Of a DNA stretch of 56,462 nucleotides, positions 13,149-20,600 are shown in pieces; within the stretch, counting starts at the first letter, position 1, and every line of letters starts with the position of its first letter. Made by a program: the position numbers and the translations under genes. Under the pieces are notes generated by a model. The model was not told the DNA's origin and ran no database searches. It saw only the letters and a program-made list of their open reading frames with translations. Source of the DNA: a virus; IMG/VR virus record IMGVR_UViG_3300012357_000006, positions 1 through 56,462 of that record, one strand, 5' to 3'.

Positions 13149-14045
13149 ATGACAACATTCGCTGATCAATCGATAGAGTACATGCGCGGGCTCAGAATGA
13201 ACCGCAAACCTCGGCGTTCCGGCACCCTGGACGCCTATCAGTCCTATCTGGACGCTCATTTGCTACCCCAAATGGGCTCCAGGGCGTTGTTAGACCTTGA
13301 TAATGCCGCTGCCAAAGTGTTTTTTAGTCCGATCAGCGACAAACTGGCCGCCAGCACGGTCAAGGGTATCTTCAACGTTTTTAAGGGGGTTATAGCCTCC
13401 GCCGTAGACCAAAATGGCAATCAAATCTACCCTCGGACCTGGAATAAGTCGTTCCTGGACCTTCCCAAACTGTCTCCGGCCGATCAAAACACCCCTGTGA
13501 TAGCCGATAAAACGCTACAGGAGGCGTTTCTAGAGGGGTCTCCCGATGATAGGCTACTCTGGGGCTTGCTAGCGGGCTCCGGGCTCCGCATCGGTGAGGC
13601 TTTAGCGGTACATACTCTTCCAAACGGCCCCGGTAACTACTGGAACCCGTCCAATCGGACGATCACGGTTGATGTTCAACGGCATGAAGCGGGCGACCTG
13701 GGGCCTGTAAAGACGGCAGCCGGGCGCAGGATCGTCGATTTGTGCCCGTCATTGAATGAATTTCTGCTCAAAGTGATTCCAGCAAACGGTTTTCTGATTA
13801 CCAGTCGGGAGGGGGCGGCGCGTAAACGTCTCGACAGGCTCATCCCGAGCACCGGCTTCCATGCTTTCCGGCGTTTTAGACTGACTCAGGTTGCGGTGAA
13901 GAGCACTCCGACTGAACTGGATTACTTTTGGGCAGGCCATGCGGCAAAAGACGTGCATCAGCGCTATGTGAAATGGATTTCAAGAACCGACGAGCGACGT
14001 GAATGGTCTGAGCGCGTCGGACTCGGGTTCGAATTGCCACAATGA
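13149..14045 (+). CDS. int: Tyrosine recombinase, phage integrase
   Basis: The 298-residue protein has a SAM-like N-terminal core-binding region (about 1-110, TLDAYQSYLDAHLLPQMGS) and a catalytic domain with Arg in GSGLRIGEAL (about 142), Lys in GPVKTAAGRR, His-x-x-Arg in GFHAFRRFRL, His in FWAGHAAKDV and Tyr in HQRYVKW. It cuts and joins attP and attB, so the phage is probably temperate. By eye the gene is richer in G+C than its neighbours, hinting at separate origin. I could not locate a convincing attP; the host site is unknown. It starts with its own promoter and probably no leader. Confidence 0.92.
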   Translation: MTTFADQSIEYMRGLRMNRKPRRSGTLDAYQSYLDAHLLPQMGSRALLDLDNAAAKVFFSPISDKLAASTVKGIFNVFKGVIASAVDQNGNQIYPRTWNKSFLDLPKLSPADQNTPVIADKTLQEAFLEGSPDDRLLWGLLAGSGLRIGEALAVHTLPNGPGNYWNPSNRTITVDVQRHEAGDLGPVKTAAGRRIVDLCPSLNEFLLKVIPANGFLITSREGAARKRLDRLIPSTGFHAFRRFRLTQVAVKSTPTELDYFWAGHAAKDVHQRYVKWISRTDERREWSERVGLGFELPQ

Positions 14046-14122
14046 GAACTCTTATCGGAATTGGTGTGTTCGCGCTATTGATTTTGTTGCTTGCCATAAG
14101 CAAGCCTCTTAAGAAAGATTGA
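14042..14122 (+). CDS. Membrane micropeptide, 26 aa
   Basis: ATG 14042 overlaps the integrase stop (ATGA). The peptide is a single hydrophobic helix (GIGVFALLILLLAI) with a basic end KPLKKD. It is tiny, so confidence is low, but similar one-helix peptides occur at 4720 and 17366. Confidence 0.4.
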   Translation: MRTLIGIGVFALLILLLAISKPLKKD

Positions 14123-14141
14123 AGAATCGCGGAGGATACTA

Positions 14142-14552
14142 ATGCTTGCAATTCAAATGAGGGCGACACCTCTTGGGAAAATTCGTTGGCGACAGTGGTA
14201 TATTGGCGAACCTACCCCAACGGATATTGGGCGTGTTGTAACATTTCAGGCAGACGGCGATGAATTGAATCTGTTCCTCGATGCGATGGCAGCTTCGAAT
14301 GGATTCGTAGTCAAGAAGCCGGAGCCACTGAAGAAAAAGCAGTACCGCATTATGTATGAACCGAATTTTGAAAACGATTTCGGACCTCCGACATCGACTG
14401 GAATTGTTCGCAGGACTCGGCCTAGTGCTGCCCGATGGATTGCTGCGAATCCAGCACGAGGCGGAAGGTGGAGTATCAAAGAAGAAGTTTTTGATGGACA
14501 ATCGGAGCCAACTGTAGTATACGGTGAATTAGCACGACCTGAAAATGACTGA
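14142..14552 (+). CDS. Hypothetical protein, 136 aa
   Basis: GCGGAGGA lies 7 bases before the ATG. The protein has a beta-rich first half (RWRQWYIGEPTPTDIGRVVTF) and a basic middle (RRTRPSAARWIAANPARGG). No membrane segment or metal site. Not recognised. It opens the run of small genes after the integrase, with a 24-base gap to the next gene. Confidence 0.55.
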   Translation: MLAIQMRATPLGKIRWRQWYIGEPTPTDIGRVVTFQADGDELNLFLDAMAASNGFVVKKPEPLKKKQYRIMYEPNFENDFGPPTSTGIVRRTRPSAARWIAANPARGGRWSIKEEVFDGQSEPTVVYGELARPEND

Positions 14553-14570
14553 TCATAAAGGAGACTGAAA

Positions 14571-14904
14571 ATGAAGTTAAATACCCGACGTAGATGGTGA
14601 TGTACTTAGGTTTTTGAAAACTCGTAACACGGATGGCGAGCGATATGCTACCCGTAATGGAACCAGGGCGTCTCTTTTGAAGTATCTGGAAACCGACCAT
14701 ATCACCTATGACCTCAATCTCAATTACGTTTCGGATTTGAGCCTCGCATATCAAATCCCCGTTTACATGGAAAACGGCAGGTTAAATCTAGGCTGCCATA
14801 CGTTCAGCCGCGCCAATAGTAAGAAGATCATTCGTTGGCTCGGTATCACTCCGACGCGGTTCGTCATGGCTCGCAAAATCGGCCGGAAGGTGCGTAATGC
14901 TTAA
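14571..14904 (+). pseudogene. Hypothetical gene interrupted by a +1 shift near its start
   Basis: ATG 14571 has a good upstream AAGGAGA but stops after 9 codons. The downstream frame (open from about 14583 to 14904) lacks an ATG or GTG; its only early start is TTG 14614 without a ribosome site. Dropping one A from the AAA run at 14579-14581 joins the two into a 110-residue protein beginning MKLIPDVDGDVLRFLKTRN, whose end overlaps the next gene normally. The protein is basic near the end (IIRWLGITPTRF, KIGRKVR). This is a real frameshift or a one-base sequence error; function unknown. Confidence 0.5.
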
Positions 14905-15133
14905 AATCGGAACTCAGGTCAGAGTTATAAAAAACGGTACTGGCGATTCAACAGAAGTTGCTGGTCGGATTGGGAAAGTTATATCTATCGATGAAAATGG
15001 TGCTGCCCTAATTTTCTTTCCTCGGTGGAAAGAAGGTCATGGTGGAGAAATCGACGGTACCGGCCACTGGTACGTTGACTCGGAAAATTTGCGTGTTGTC
15101 ACTAGAAAGCCCAAGAAAAACCGAAAGGCATAG
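14897..15133 (+). CDS. Small SH3/KOW-like barrel protein, 78 aa
   Basis: GGAAGG precedes ATG 14897, which overlaps the previous gene. The run IGTQVRVIKNGTG...VAGRIGKVISIDENGAALIFF is the standard KOW/SH3 pattern with a Gly-rich turn; the C-terminus is basic (TRKPKKNRK). Such barrels bind RNA, DNA or protein. Together with 15136 it forms a pair of barrel-like genes. Confidence 0.6.
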   Translation: MLKIGTQVRVIKNGTGDSTEVAGRIGKVISIDENGAALIFFPRWKEGHGGEIDGTGHWYVDSENLRVVTRKPKKNRKA

Positions 15134-15135
15134 CA

Positions 15136-15312
15136 ATGACTCCGGCCAAAGCAAAAGAACTGCAACGCGGAGACTCTGTTCTGGTCAAGGGCACCGTTCG
15201 CAGTGTGCATCCATCCGGCAAATGGATTGATGTACAGTTTGTGGACTACGCCCTTGATCTTCAATCCTCTGTTGTCGAAAGGAATGATAATGCTAAGTCC
15301 AACACAACGTAA
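15136..15312 (+). CDS. Small barrel-like protein, 58 aa
   Basis: Starts 3 bases after the preceding stop; AAGGCA upstream is a weak ribosome site. LQRGDSVLVKGTVRSVHPSGKWIDVQF looks like a compact SH3-type barrel. The end overlaps the next gene by 23 bases. Function unknown. Confidence 0.5.
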   Translation: MTPAKAKELQRGDSVLVKGTVRSVHPSGKWIDVQFVDYALDLQSSVVERNDNAKSNTT

Positions 15313-15535
15313 ACGTCTTGATGCTATCGATATTGAATGGATTGAAGCTGCTATGTCTCGAATGGAATTCACATTCAATGATAGTGTCTGGGGCATTGCT
15401 GAATGGAATCGGTTGTGGGAACGAGGAATCGAACTTCAAAAAGAGCGTGAGAAACTCTTAAGGGAGGTAATCAATGTTCCAGTGGCTCAAGACAGTGCTA
15501 AAGTTCAAGCCAGCATGCACCTGCGTACTGAGTAA
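15290..15535 (+). CDS. Hypothetical helical protein, 81 aa
   Basis: I place the start at ATG 15290, where GAAAGGA is 6 bases upstream; ATG 15284 sits directly on that site. The protein is helical and charged (RLDAIDIEWIEAAMSRMEF, ERGIELQKEREKLLREV). It overlaps the next gene by 62 bases in another frame. No family recognised. Confidence 0.5.
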   Translation: MLSPTQRKRLDAIDIEWIEAAMSRMEFTFNDSVWGIAEWNRLWERGIELQKEREKLLREVINVPVAQDSAKVQASMHLRTE

Positions 15536-15933
15536 CCTTGTAGGCATCCATAACGTTCTCCTTAGCCGTGAGTCAAGCTGCCCGACGCACGGTGATGCAG
15601 CCTTGATGAATTCCGGTCATTGTCCAGACTGCAAAGGTACCACCTTCCAGTTCGGACCCGAGGGCGGTGTCGGTCGAGTAGTGACGTGTGAAGGCTGCGG
15701 TTCAATGTTTCTTGTCGAAGTCCTTGGTGATATCGATGATGATCCGGTGAAAATTGTCTATTGGGACCGCATAGAACGTCCGCGAATGCGATCATACCAG
15801 CAAAGACTTTTTTGATTTTGTTAACGAGGGCGATCAACTGGATTGTAGTTATGAAGAGTGTTCACCGCACAAACCGTCGGCTGAACGAGTGACTGACGGA
15901 GAGGTGACGAAACACGGAGGGAAACTTCAATGA
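15474..15933 (+). CDS. Zinc-ribbon protein; C-terminal extension reached by skipping one base at TTT TGA
   Basis: GGGAGG precedes ATG 15474. The plain frame gives 113 residues with CPDCKG and CEGCGS (CxxC-x25-CxxC zinc ribbon), after a membrane-like or Cys-rich N-terminus (ACTCVLSN), and stops at TGA 15813-15815. The stop lies in CTT TTT TGA. Moving +1 there continues with DFVNEGDQLD and 29 more residues to TGA 15931-15933, which overlaps the next gene's ATG (ATGA). That exact overlap argues that the extension is coding, giving 152 residues. The site resembles the prfB +1 recoding logic, but no Shine-Dalgarno stimulator is seen, so a one-base error in the T6 run is equally possible. Confidence 0.55.
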
Positions 15934-16100
15934 AGGTTAAACTTACATTCGAACCGACGAACGAACAAGAACTGGCTGCCTTAAAACTTCTAGGCATTAC
16001 CGGACTCAGCGCCGATCTTCATTCTAATGGAGAGCTAGAACGACAGCATAGAATTCTCGGCGCGCTCATCGATATTCTGAAGCTGGTCATCGTACCGTGA
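15930..16100 (+). CDS. Small hypothetical protein, 56 aa
   Basis: GGAGGGAAACTTCA precedes ATG 15930. The peptide begins MKVKLTFEPTNEQELAAL and ends in a hydrophobic helix-like tail (LGALIDILKLVIV). Its end overlaps GTG 16097 (GTGA). It may be a small dimeric helical protein. Not recognised. Confidence 0.55.
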   Translation: MKVKLTFEPTNEQELAALKLLGITGLSADLHSNGELERQHRILGALIDILKLVIVP

Positions 16101-16507
16101 AAAGTTACCGAATCCTACTTTGGAGCACAGACAAAGAAGGCATTTCGCGGAGACTATTATTCGAGGACAACATGAAACATACATGGTACTCATGTCCTCC
16201 GGGTCATCATGATAACGGAGATTACGCCCGCAGTTGCCTATTCTGTGACGGTAATCTCGGCTATTGTACAGTCTGTCATGGATTTGAAGGAACTCTACCG
16301 ACTGATTGTCCCGGAGTCATAATGACTCAGCAGCAAGAGGACGATATTTATGCAGGAAAACTCGACTACCGGTTCATAAATGGCATCGGTACCGGATGGT
16401 GCTTGCCAGATGGAACCGGTCACAGCATGGGAGATACCGATGTCATCATACAACGTATTAAGTGCGAACGGACTTCTCAAGGAAACGCTCCAGTATTTGA
16501 AGCGTGA
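16097..16507 (+). CDS. Multi-Cys zinc-binding hypothetical protein, up to 136 aa
   Basis: The longest form starts at GTG 16097, overlapping the previous stop; an internal ATG at 16171 after GAGGACAAC gives a 111-residue form that starts right before the conserved part. That part has YSCPPGHHD, SCLFCDG, YCTVCHGFEG and TDCPG, i.e. several CxxC/CxxH pairs suitable for two zinc sites. The second half (QQQEDDIYAGKLDYRF) is a short helix and loop. I have the impression that this family recurs in other phages, but its role is unknown. Confidence 0.6.
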   Translation: MKSYRILLWSTDKEGISRRLLFEDNMKHTWYSCPPGHHDNGDYARSCLFCDGNLGYCTVCHGFEGTLPTDCPGVIMTQQQEDDIYAGKLDYRFINGIGTGWCLPDGTGHSMGDTDVIIQRIKCERTSQGNAPVFEA

Positions 16508-16790
16508 AGACGGTACCGTTCCGGGCATCGGCGCTAGTCGTCGGTCTGGAGAACTCGAAGGGCCGGAGCAGAGACGCTTTTTACTAGCCGAAAATATCGA
16601 GAAATTTTTAAGCGCGCCAGACCCGATCACAGAAATGCTGAATGACATAAAGCACGCACTCAAGACCGCCGGAGATTTTGGAGGTTTTGATGAAGACACT
16701 CGTGAAGAAGACGCGGGACCGTTTTACCCTGAGCAAATCGCCATTAACATTCTGAAACAAATTGCTAAGAGGCACGGAGTCGAACTATGA
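16440..16790 (+). CDS. Hypothetical protein, 116 aa
   Basis: ATG 16440 has GGGAGA 6 bases upstream; an in-frame ATG at 16380 has no site. It overlaps the previous gene by 68 bases. The sequence is mixed: LLKETLQYLKRED, then an acidic stretch GGFDEDTREEDAGPFYPEQIAINILKQIAKRHG. No domain recognised. The stop overlaps the next ATG (ATGA). Confidence 0.5.
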   Translation: MSSYNVLSANGLLKETLQYLKREDGTVPGIGASRRSGELEGPEQRRFLLAENIEKFLSAPDPITEMLNDIKHALKTAGDFGGFDEDTREEDAGPFYPEQIAINILKQIAKRHGVEL

Positions 16791-16981
16791 TTGACTGTCG
16801 CACTTCAGGTGAGGAATGCCGTTGCAGATGCCATAGCGGCCTTCTCAATCACTTAATGCCCTGTTGCAATCGCTGTCCGTACTGCCGAACGAATATCCGA
16901 ACGTTCTTTTATGACGAACACAAAAAGGAGTGTAAACAACGCTATGAAAATCTTCTCGAAGATGAAGGACGGCGGGCCTGA
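16787..16981 (+). CDS. Cys-rich small protein, 64 aa
   Basis: Begins at an ATGA overlap. It has nine Cys in 64 residues: CRTSGEECRCRCH, then CCNRCPYC, then ECK. This is enough for two zinc sites or one cluster. The tail is helical and basic/acidic (KQRYENLLEDEGRRA). One of at least six Cys-rich small proteins in this module. Confidence 0.5.
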   Translation: MIDCRTSGEECRCRCHSGLLNHLMPCCNRCPYCRTNIRTFFYDEHKKECKQRYENLLEDEGRRA

Positions 16982-17369
16982 GTCACGAGTCTGGGGCTAC
17001 TGGTTGATTGAATGGAAAAAATTGTTCTCGATTGTCCTGCTTCATTTCAAGGACGGCTCACGGGAAGCATACCATTCGCATGCATTCAATAGCATCTCCT
17101 GGGTGCTACGCGGAAAACTGACCGAAAACCGTCTCATCAATCCATATAGATTAGATGACATAACCATAAAGACTGTTTACCGACCCAGTTTCAAGCCTAT
17201 TTTCACAGAGCGTGAGAACTATCACAAAGTAGAGAGCGCCGGAAACACATGGGTCCTTTCTTTTCGAGGCCCCTGGGCCAATTACTGGCAGGAAATTTTC
17301 CCTGGTGGTGGTTGGGTTACCCTGACTCATCATAGGGAAATACTCGAAGGCGGTCCTACCCGGCCATGA
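16944..17369 (+). CDS. Cupin-like protein, 141 aa
   Basis: The start at ATG 16944 (AAGGAG 13 bases upstream) gives a protein starting MKIFSKMKDGG; it overlaps the previous gene by 38 bases. The centre has FKDGSREAYHSHAFNSISWVLRGKLTENR, the His-x-His...Gly-x-L-x-E pattern of a cupin first motif, and YHKVESAGNTWVLSFRGPW as the second. In cupins, His residues hold a metal. Phage members of this type have no proven substrate; it may be a dioxygenase-like or sugar-binding protein. Confidence 0.65.
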   Translation: MKIFSKMKDGGPESRVWGYWLIEWKKLFSIVLLHFKDGSREAYHSHAFNSISWVLRGKLTENRLINPYRLDDITIKTVYRPSFKPIFTERENYHKVESAGNTWVLSFRGPWANYWQEIFPGGGWVTLTHHREILEGGPTRP

Positions 17370-17479
17370 ACCATTTCGATTTACAATCATTCTTAATGGG
17401 TATCGTACTCGGCGCAGCCGTTATCGCACTGATCACGGTCTACTTCAGCACGGTACCACCTGGGCCGCCAGAAATTTGA
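17366..17479 (+). CDS. Membrane micropeptide, 37 aa
   Basis: ATG 17366 overlaps the cupin stop (ATGA). Residues 8-28 (SFLMGIVLGAAVIALITVYF) are one clear transmembrane helix; the tail is Pro-rich. Function unknown. Confidence 0.5.
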   Translation: MNHFDLQSFLMGIVLGAAVIALITVYFSTVPPGPPEI

Positions 17480-17500
17480 ATCATTTCGAAGGAGGAAATA

Positions 17501-17680
17501 ATGGAAGGATACGGAGATCGTTTAGCCCGAGGCGCAAGCAGTGCAGCATTTGGCATGAGCAATGGAAAGATCACTCAAGAAAAATGGGATGCAGCATTCG
17601 AGGGGTTTGATCCTGAGAAATTCAAACGGGAAGGATTCACGGTTGAAGAGAATGTATCAGACAAGAAGGCGAAGAAGTAA
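17501..17680 (+). CDS. Small hypothetical protein, 59 aa, last rightward gene
   Basis: A strong GGAGG lies 6 bases before ATG 17501. The protein is soluble, with FGMSNGKITQEKWDAAFEGF in the middle and a Lys-rich end (DKKAKK). It closes the rightward module; 8 bases after its stop the stop of the leftward giant gene begins. No terminator hairpin lies between. Confidence 0.6.
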   Translation: MEGYGDRLARGASSAAFGMSNGKITQEKWDAAFEGFDPEKFKREGFTVEENVSDKKAKK

Positions 17681-17688
17681 AATTCTAC

Positions 17689-20600
17689 TTACTTTCCGGC
17701 GTCTCGGCCTTTGACGGCTCGCCCAAGATAAGATTTAAGAGTTGGGTTAGATGCTTCTTTTTTCGATCCTTCGAGGAGTCTGGACTTTCCTTGCTCGGTG
17801 ATTTTGCGGAGGTCTGCAAAAACTTCGTCTGGAGTGCCTCCAAACTTGGCAATGACTTCTCGGGCGAGGCGATTGACTTTGGGGTCATTGAGGATGATAT
17901 TGGCATAAGTTTCTCCTTCTTTCAGCGTATTCCCTGATTTGATCTTAGCAAGAATCTGCTTATCTGTCAAGGACAGATCGGGGCTCAGTAATCGTCCTAC
18001 AACCCAATTCGCGGCTTGTCCCTCTTCCAGAGTCATATCCTCAGCTTGGGATGCTTTACGTAGCCATTCTTTCATGGCGAAGTATGACTTAGCCGTCGGC
18101 TGCAATTCCTCGCCATAGGCCATGGTTCGGCCGGTATGACGATCCAAAACTCCGGCCCACGGATCACCGCCCATAGTCAAACCCATGTTAGCAATCTTTG
18201 CGGCGCGTAAATCTTCAGGATGATAAAATGATTGACCGCCGACATAGCGCTCAAGCATCATTTTGTCAACCGGCATCATTGATTGTGCTTTCTCTGGCGA
18301 GAGCAAAGAACCAAATAAAGACATTCCTTCATCTGATTCTCTCAAAGCCTGCTGAGCCTTTTCCGCAATATCTGAAATCGCGCCCGGCGCATTAGGCTTT
18401 CCGGCCTCAATCCAATCGGTATAAATTTTCAAGCCCAAGCGCAGCGCCAAATCATTCCCCTTATTTGAACTAACTGCTGTTAGAAATTGTCCGAGATCAT
18501 GTGCAGCTTCAGGGTCTGAATTGGTGAGAAGACTCATTGCATCACGAGAATTTTGCCACCATGATTTCGCAACTTGTCCAGCCCGAATCATAGAACGCAT
18601 CTCAGGCTGCGTCGGATACGCCGTTTGCATTTCCTTAAACCCCCGGCCGGACAAATCTTCTAATCTCTGCTCCAAAGGATAACGGCCGAATGTGGTCCTC
18701 TGATTTTGGCCGCCTGTATCAATAACCTGGCCTTTTTCAATGTCATAAATTGCCTTCTGGTCTAATTTGCGACCAACCCACTCCGCGCCCTCACGAGACT
18801 GAGTTGATGCGCCGATATTCAATTCCCAACCCTTCTCGGGGTCCTGATACCATCCAATACGCAATTCAGGATGCTTATCAAAAACATCCTTATGCTGCTC
18901 ATAATAACCTTGCAGGTCTACCGCAGTTGGCTGGTGATCGATCCTCTGCCGCTCTTCAGGAAGCACTTCAGCGCCGAATCCTTTTGCGTCCTCACTACCA
19001 GTTTTCGGATCAATAGCTCCGCCATCTGGTCGTGAGGCCAGAAGGTCCGCAGTATCACCCCAATGAGATTGGCCTGGAGCAGTCAAGTCTTTTGTCGTTA
19101 TTTCTTTTTGGGCGGGAATGCCTTGTCCAGACCCTGCCGCAGCTTCGCCTTTTCCTCCGGCGACATCTGCTGCACGTCCTGGGATGTTTTCTCCATTAGT
19201 TGTTTGGTTGTTAGGCTCCGCTCCAGCTTCCGTTGGTTCAACATTCATTCTCCTTTGCGCTTCCGCGTGCATATTCCTAATCCGATTGGGACTAAAATGA
19301 TACTGCCTCGAAAGATTTGATTCTCGGAAGGGCGCGTTTTCTTTGATTATATCTGCAACCGCTGGCTGAGTCAAGTATTTTTTATTTTCGTCGATTGCTT
19401 GATGAAGAATCTCAACGGCTCGATCCATAGGTTCGCCTGCATCGAGCAAAATATGCAAAGCCTCGTACCCATCACTGCCTTTGCGACCTAGTTGAAAATT
19501 ATGGTTTTCTTCACGAGAATATCCCAGAATTTCATCTTGGGCAATCCCTCCCATAAAAGTACGAACTAAACTAGGGGCTTTATCTGGCCTAACTCGGTCA
19601 CCGTACATTAAACTTGGTCCGTCCCAAATGATTGCTGCCCGCGTCGAAAACCTTGCATTGGGGTGAGTATGGCGAATCATACCGTTTTGAATAATTCCTT
19701 CTTTCTCCCCAATCATCGCATGCCCAAGTTCGTGATGAATTGTGTCCTGCTCGGAACGCAGCGACTTACTCATAGCCAATGGTTTGCCGGTAGGAATAGA
19801 ATACTCAGTGGAAGGAGCCACATTTTCAGGAAAAGGTTTAACGTATACTGTTGATGCGTTAGGAAACTTTTTCCAGGCCGTATTTATTGCTGCCTTTGAA
19901 GAAAAATCTGGTATCGTTTCTATATGAGTTCCAGTTGAATCCGTAATTTGCGCCGTATAAGGTTCTTTCAATGGAGACTGCCGTTCTTCCATCAAAAGAT
20001 TTTTACTTTCATCGTTAGATTCTGGGTGTGCCCTGATTTCCCGCAGCATCGGCTCAACATCCGAAGGACGTACAAATTCTTTTGTTGCCGTTTTCACTAG
20101 AGACGGATTATCAGCAGTCTCTAATACAAGATTCGCGTTCCGGCCCAATTGTCCAACCGACTGCCGCATAGCCGTAATTTGCTCATCAGTAACACCAGTC
20201 TTCGGCACCGAGATATGAAGAGTCTCACCTTCCCGTCCCGTTCCAAATCGAGTTCGAATTGCGCCCGTCTGGTTTATAAAATCTATTCGAGGATCAAGAA
20301 CAGATGGGTCCCATTCATTTGCCATTGCTTTACGAATAGGGCCAGCGTGTTGTTCTCCAGGGCGCACATAACTAAAGCGGCCGTCTGGCGTGATGAATGC
20401 AGCCTGTTTTGTGATACGCGAAGGATCGTCTACCAAAGAATTAGTTTGCCGAACGAATTCTTGTAAATCAGGATGATAAGATTCAGTTCCACGTAAGGGT
20501 TTGTTTTGTTCGGGAGTAGGGGCGGGAGCAGTATTCTTCGCCGCTGCTGCCGCATACTGGGCACGACTTATCTCAAGATGCGCGATCACATTTTTGGGCG

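Noticed and set aside
14005-14045. A T-arm-like GGGTTCGAATTGCC at the integrase end, possible tRNA or attP
   Set aside because: The flanks do not pair as a 5 bp stem and no other tRNA arms are present.
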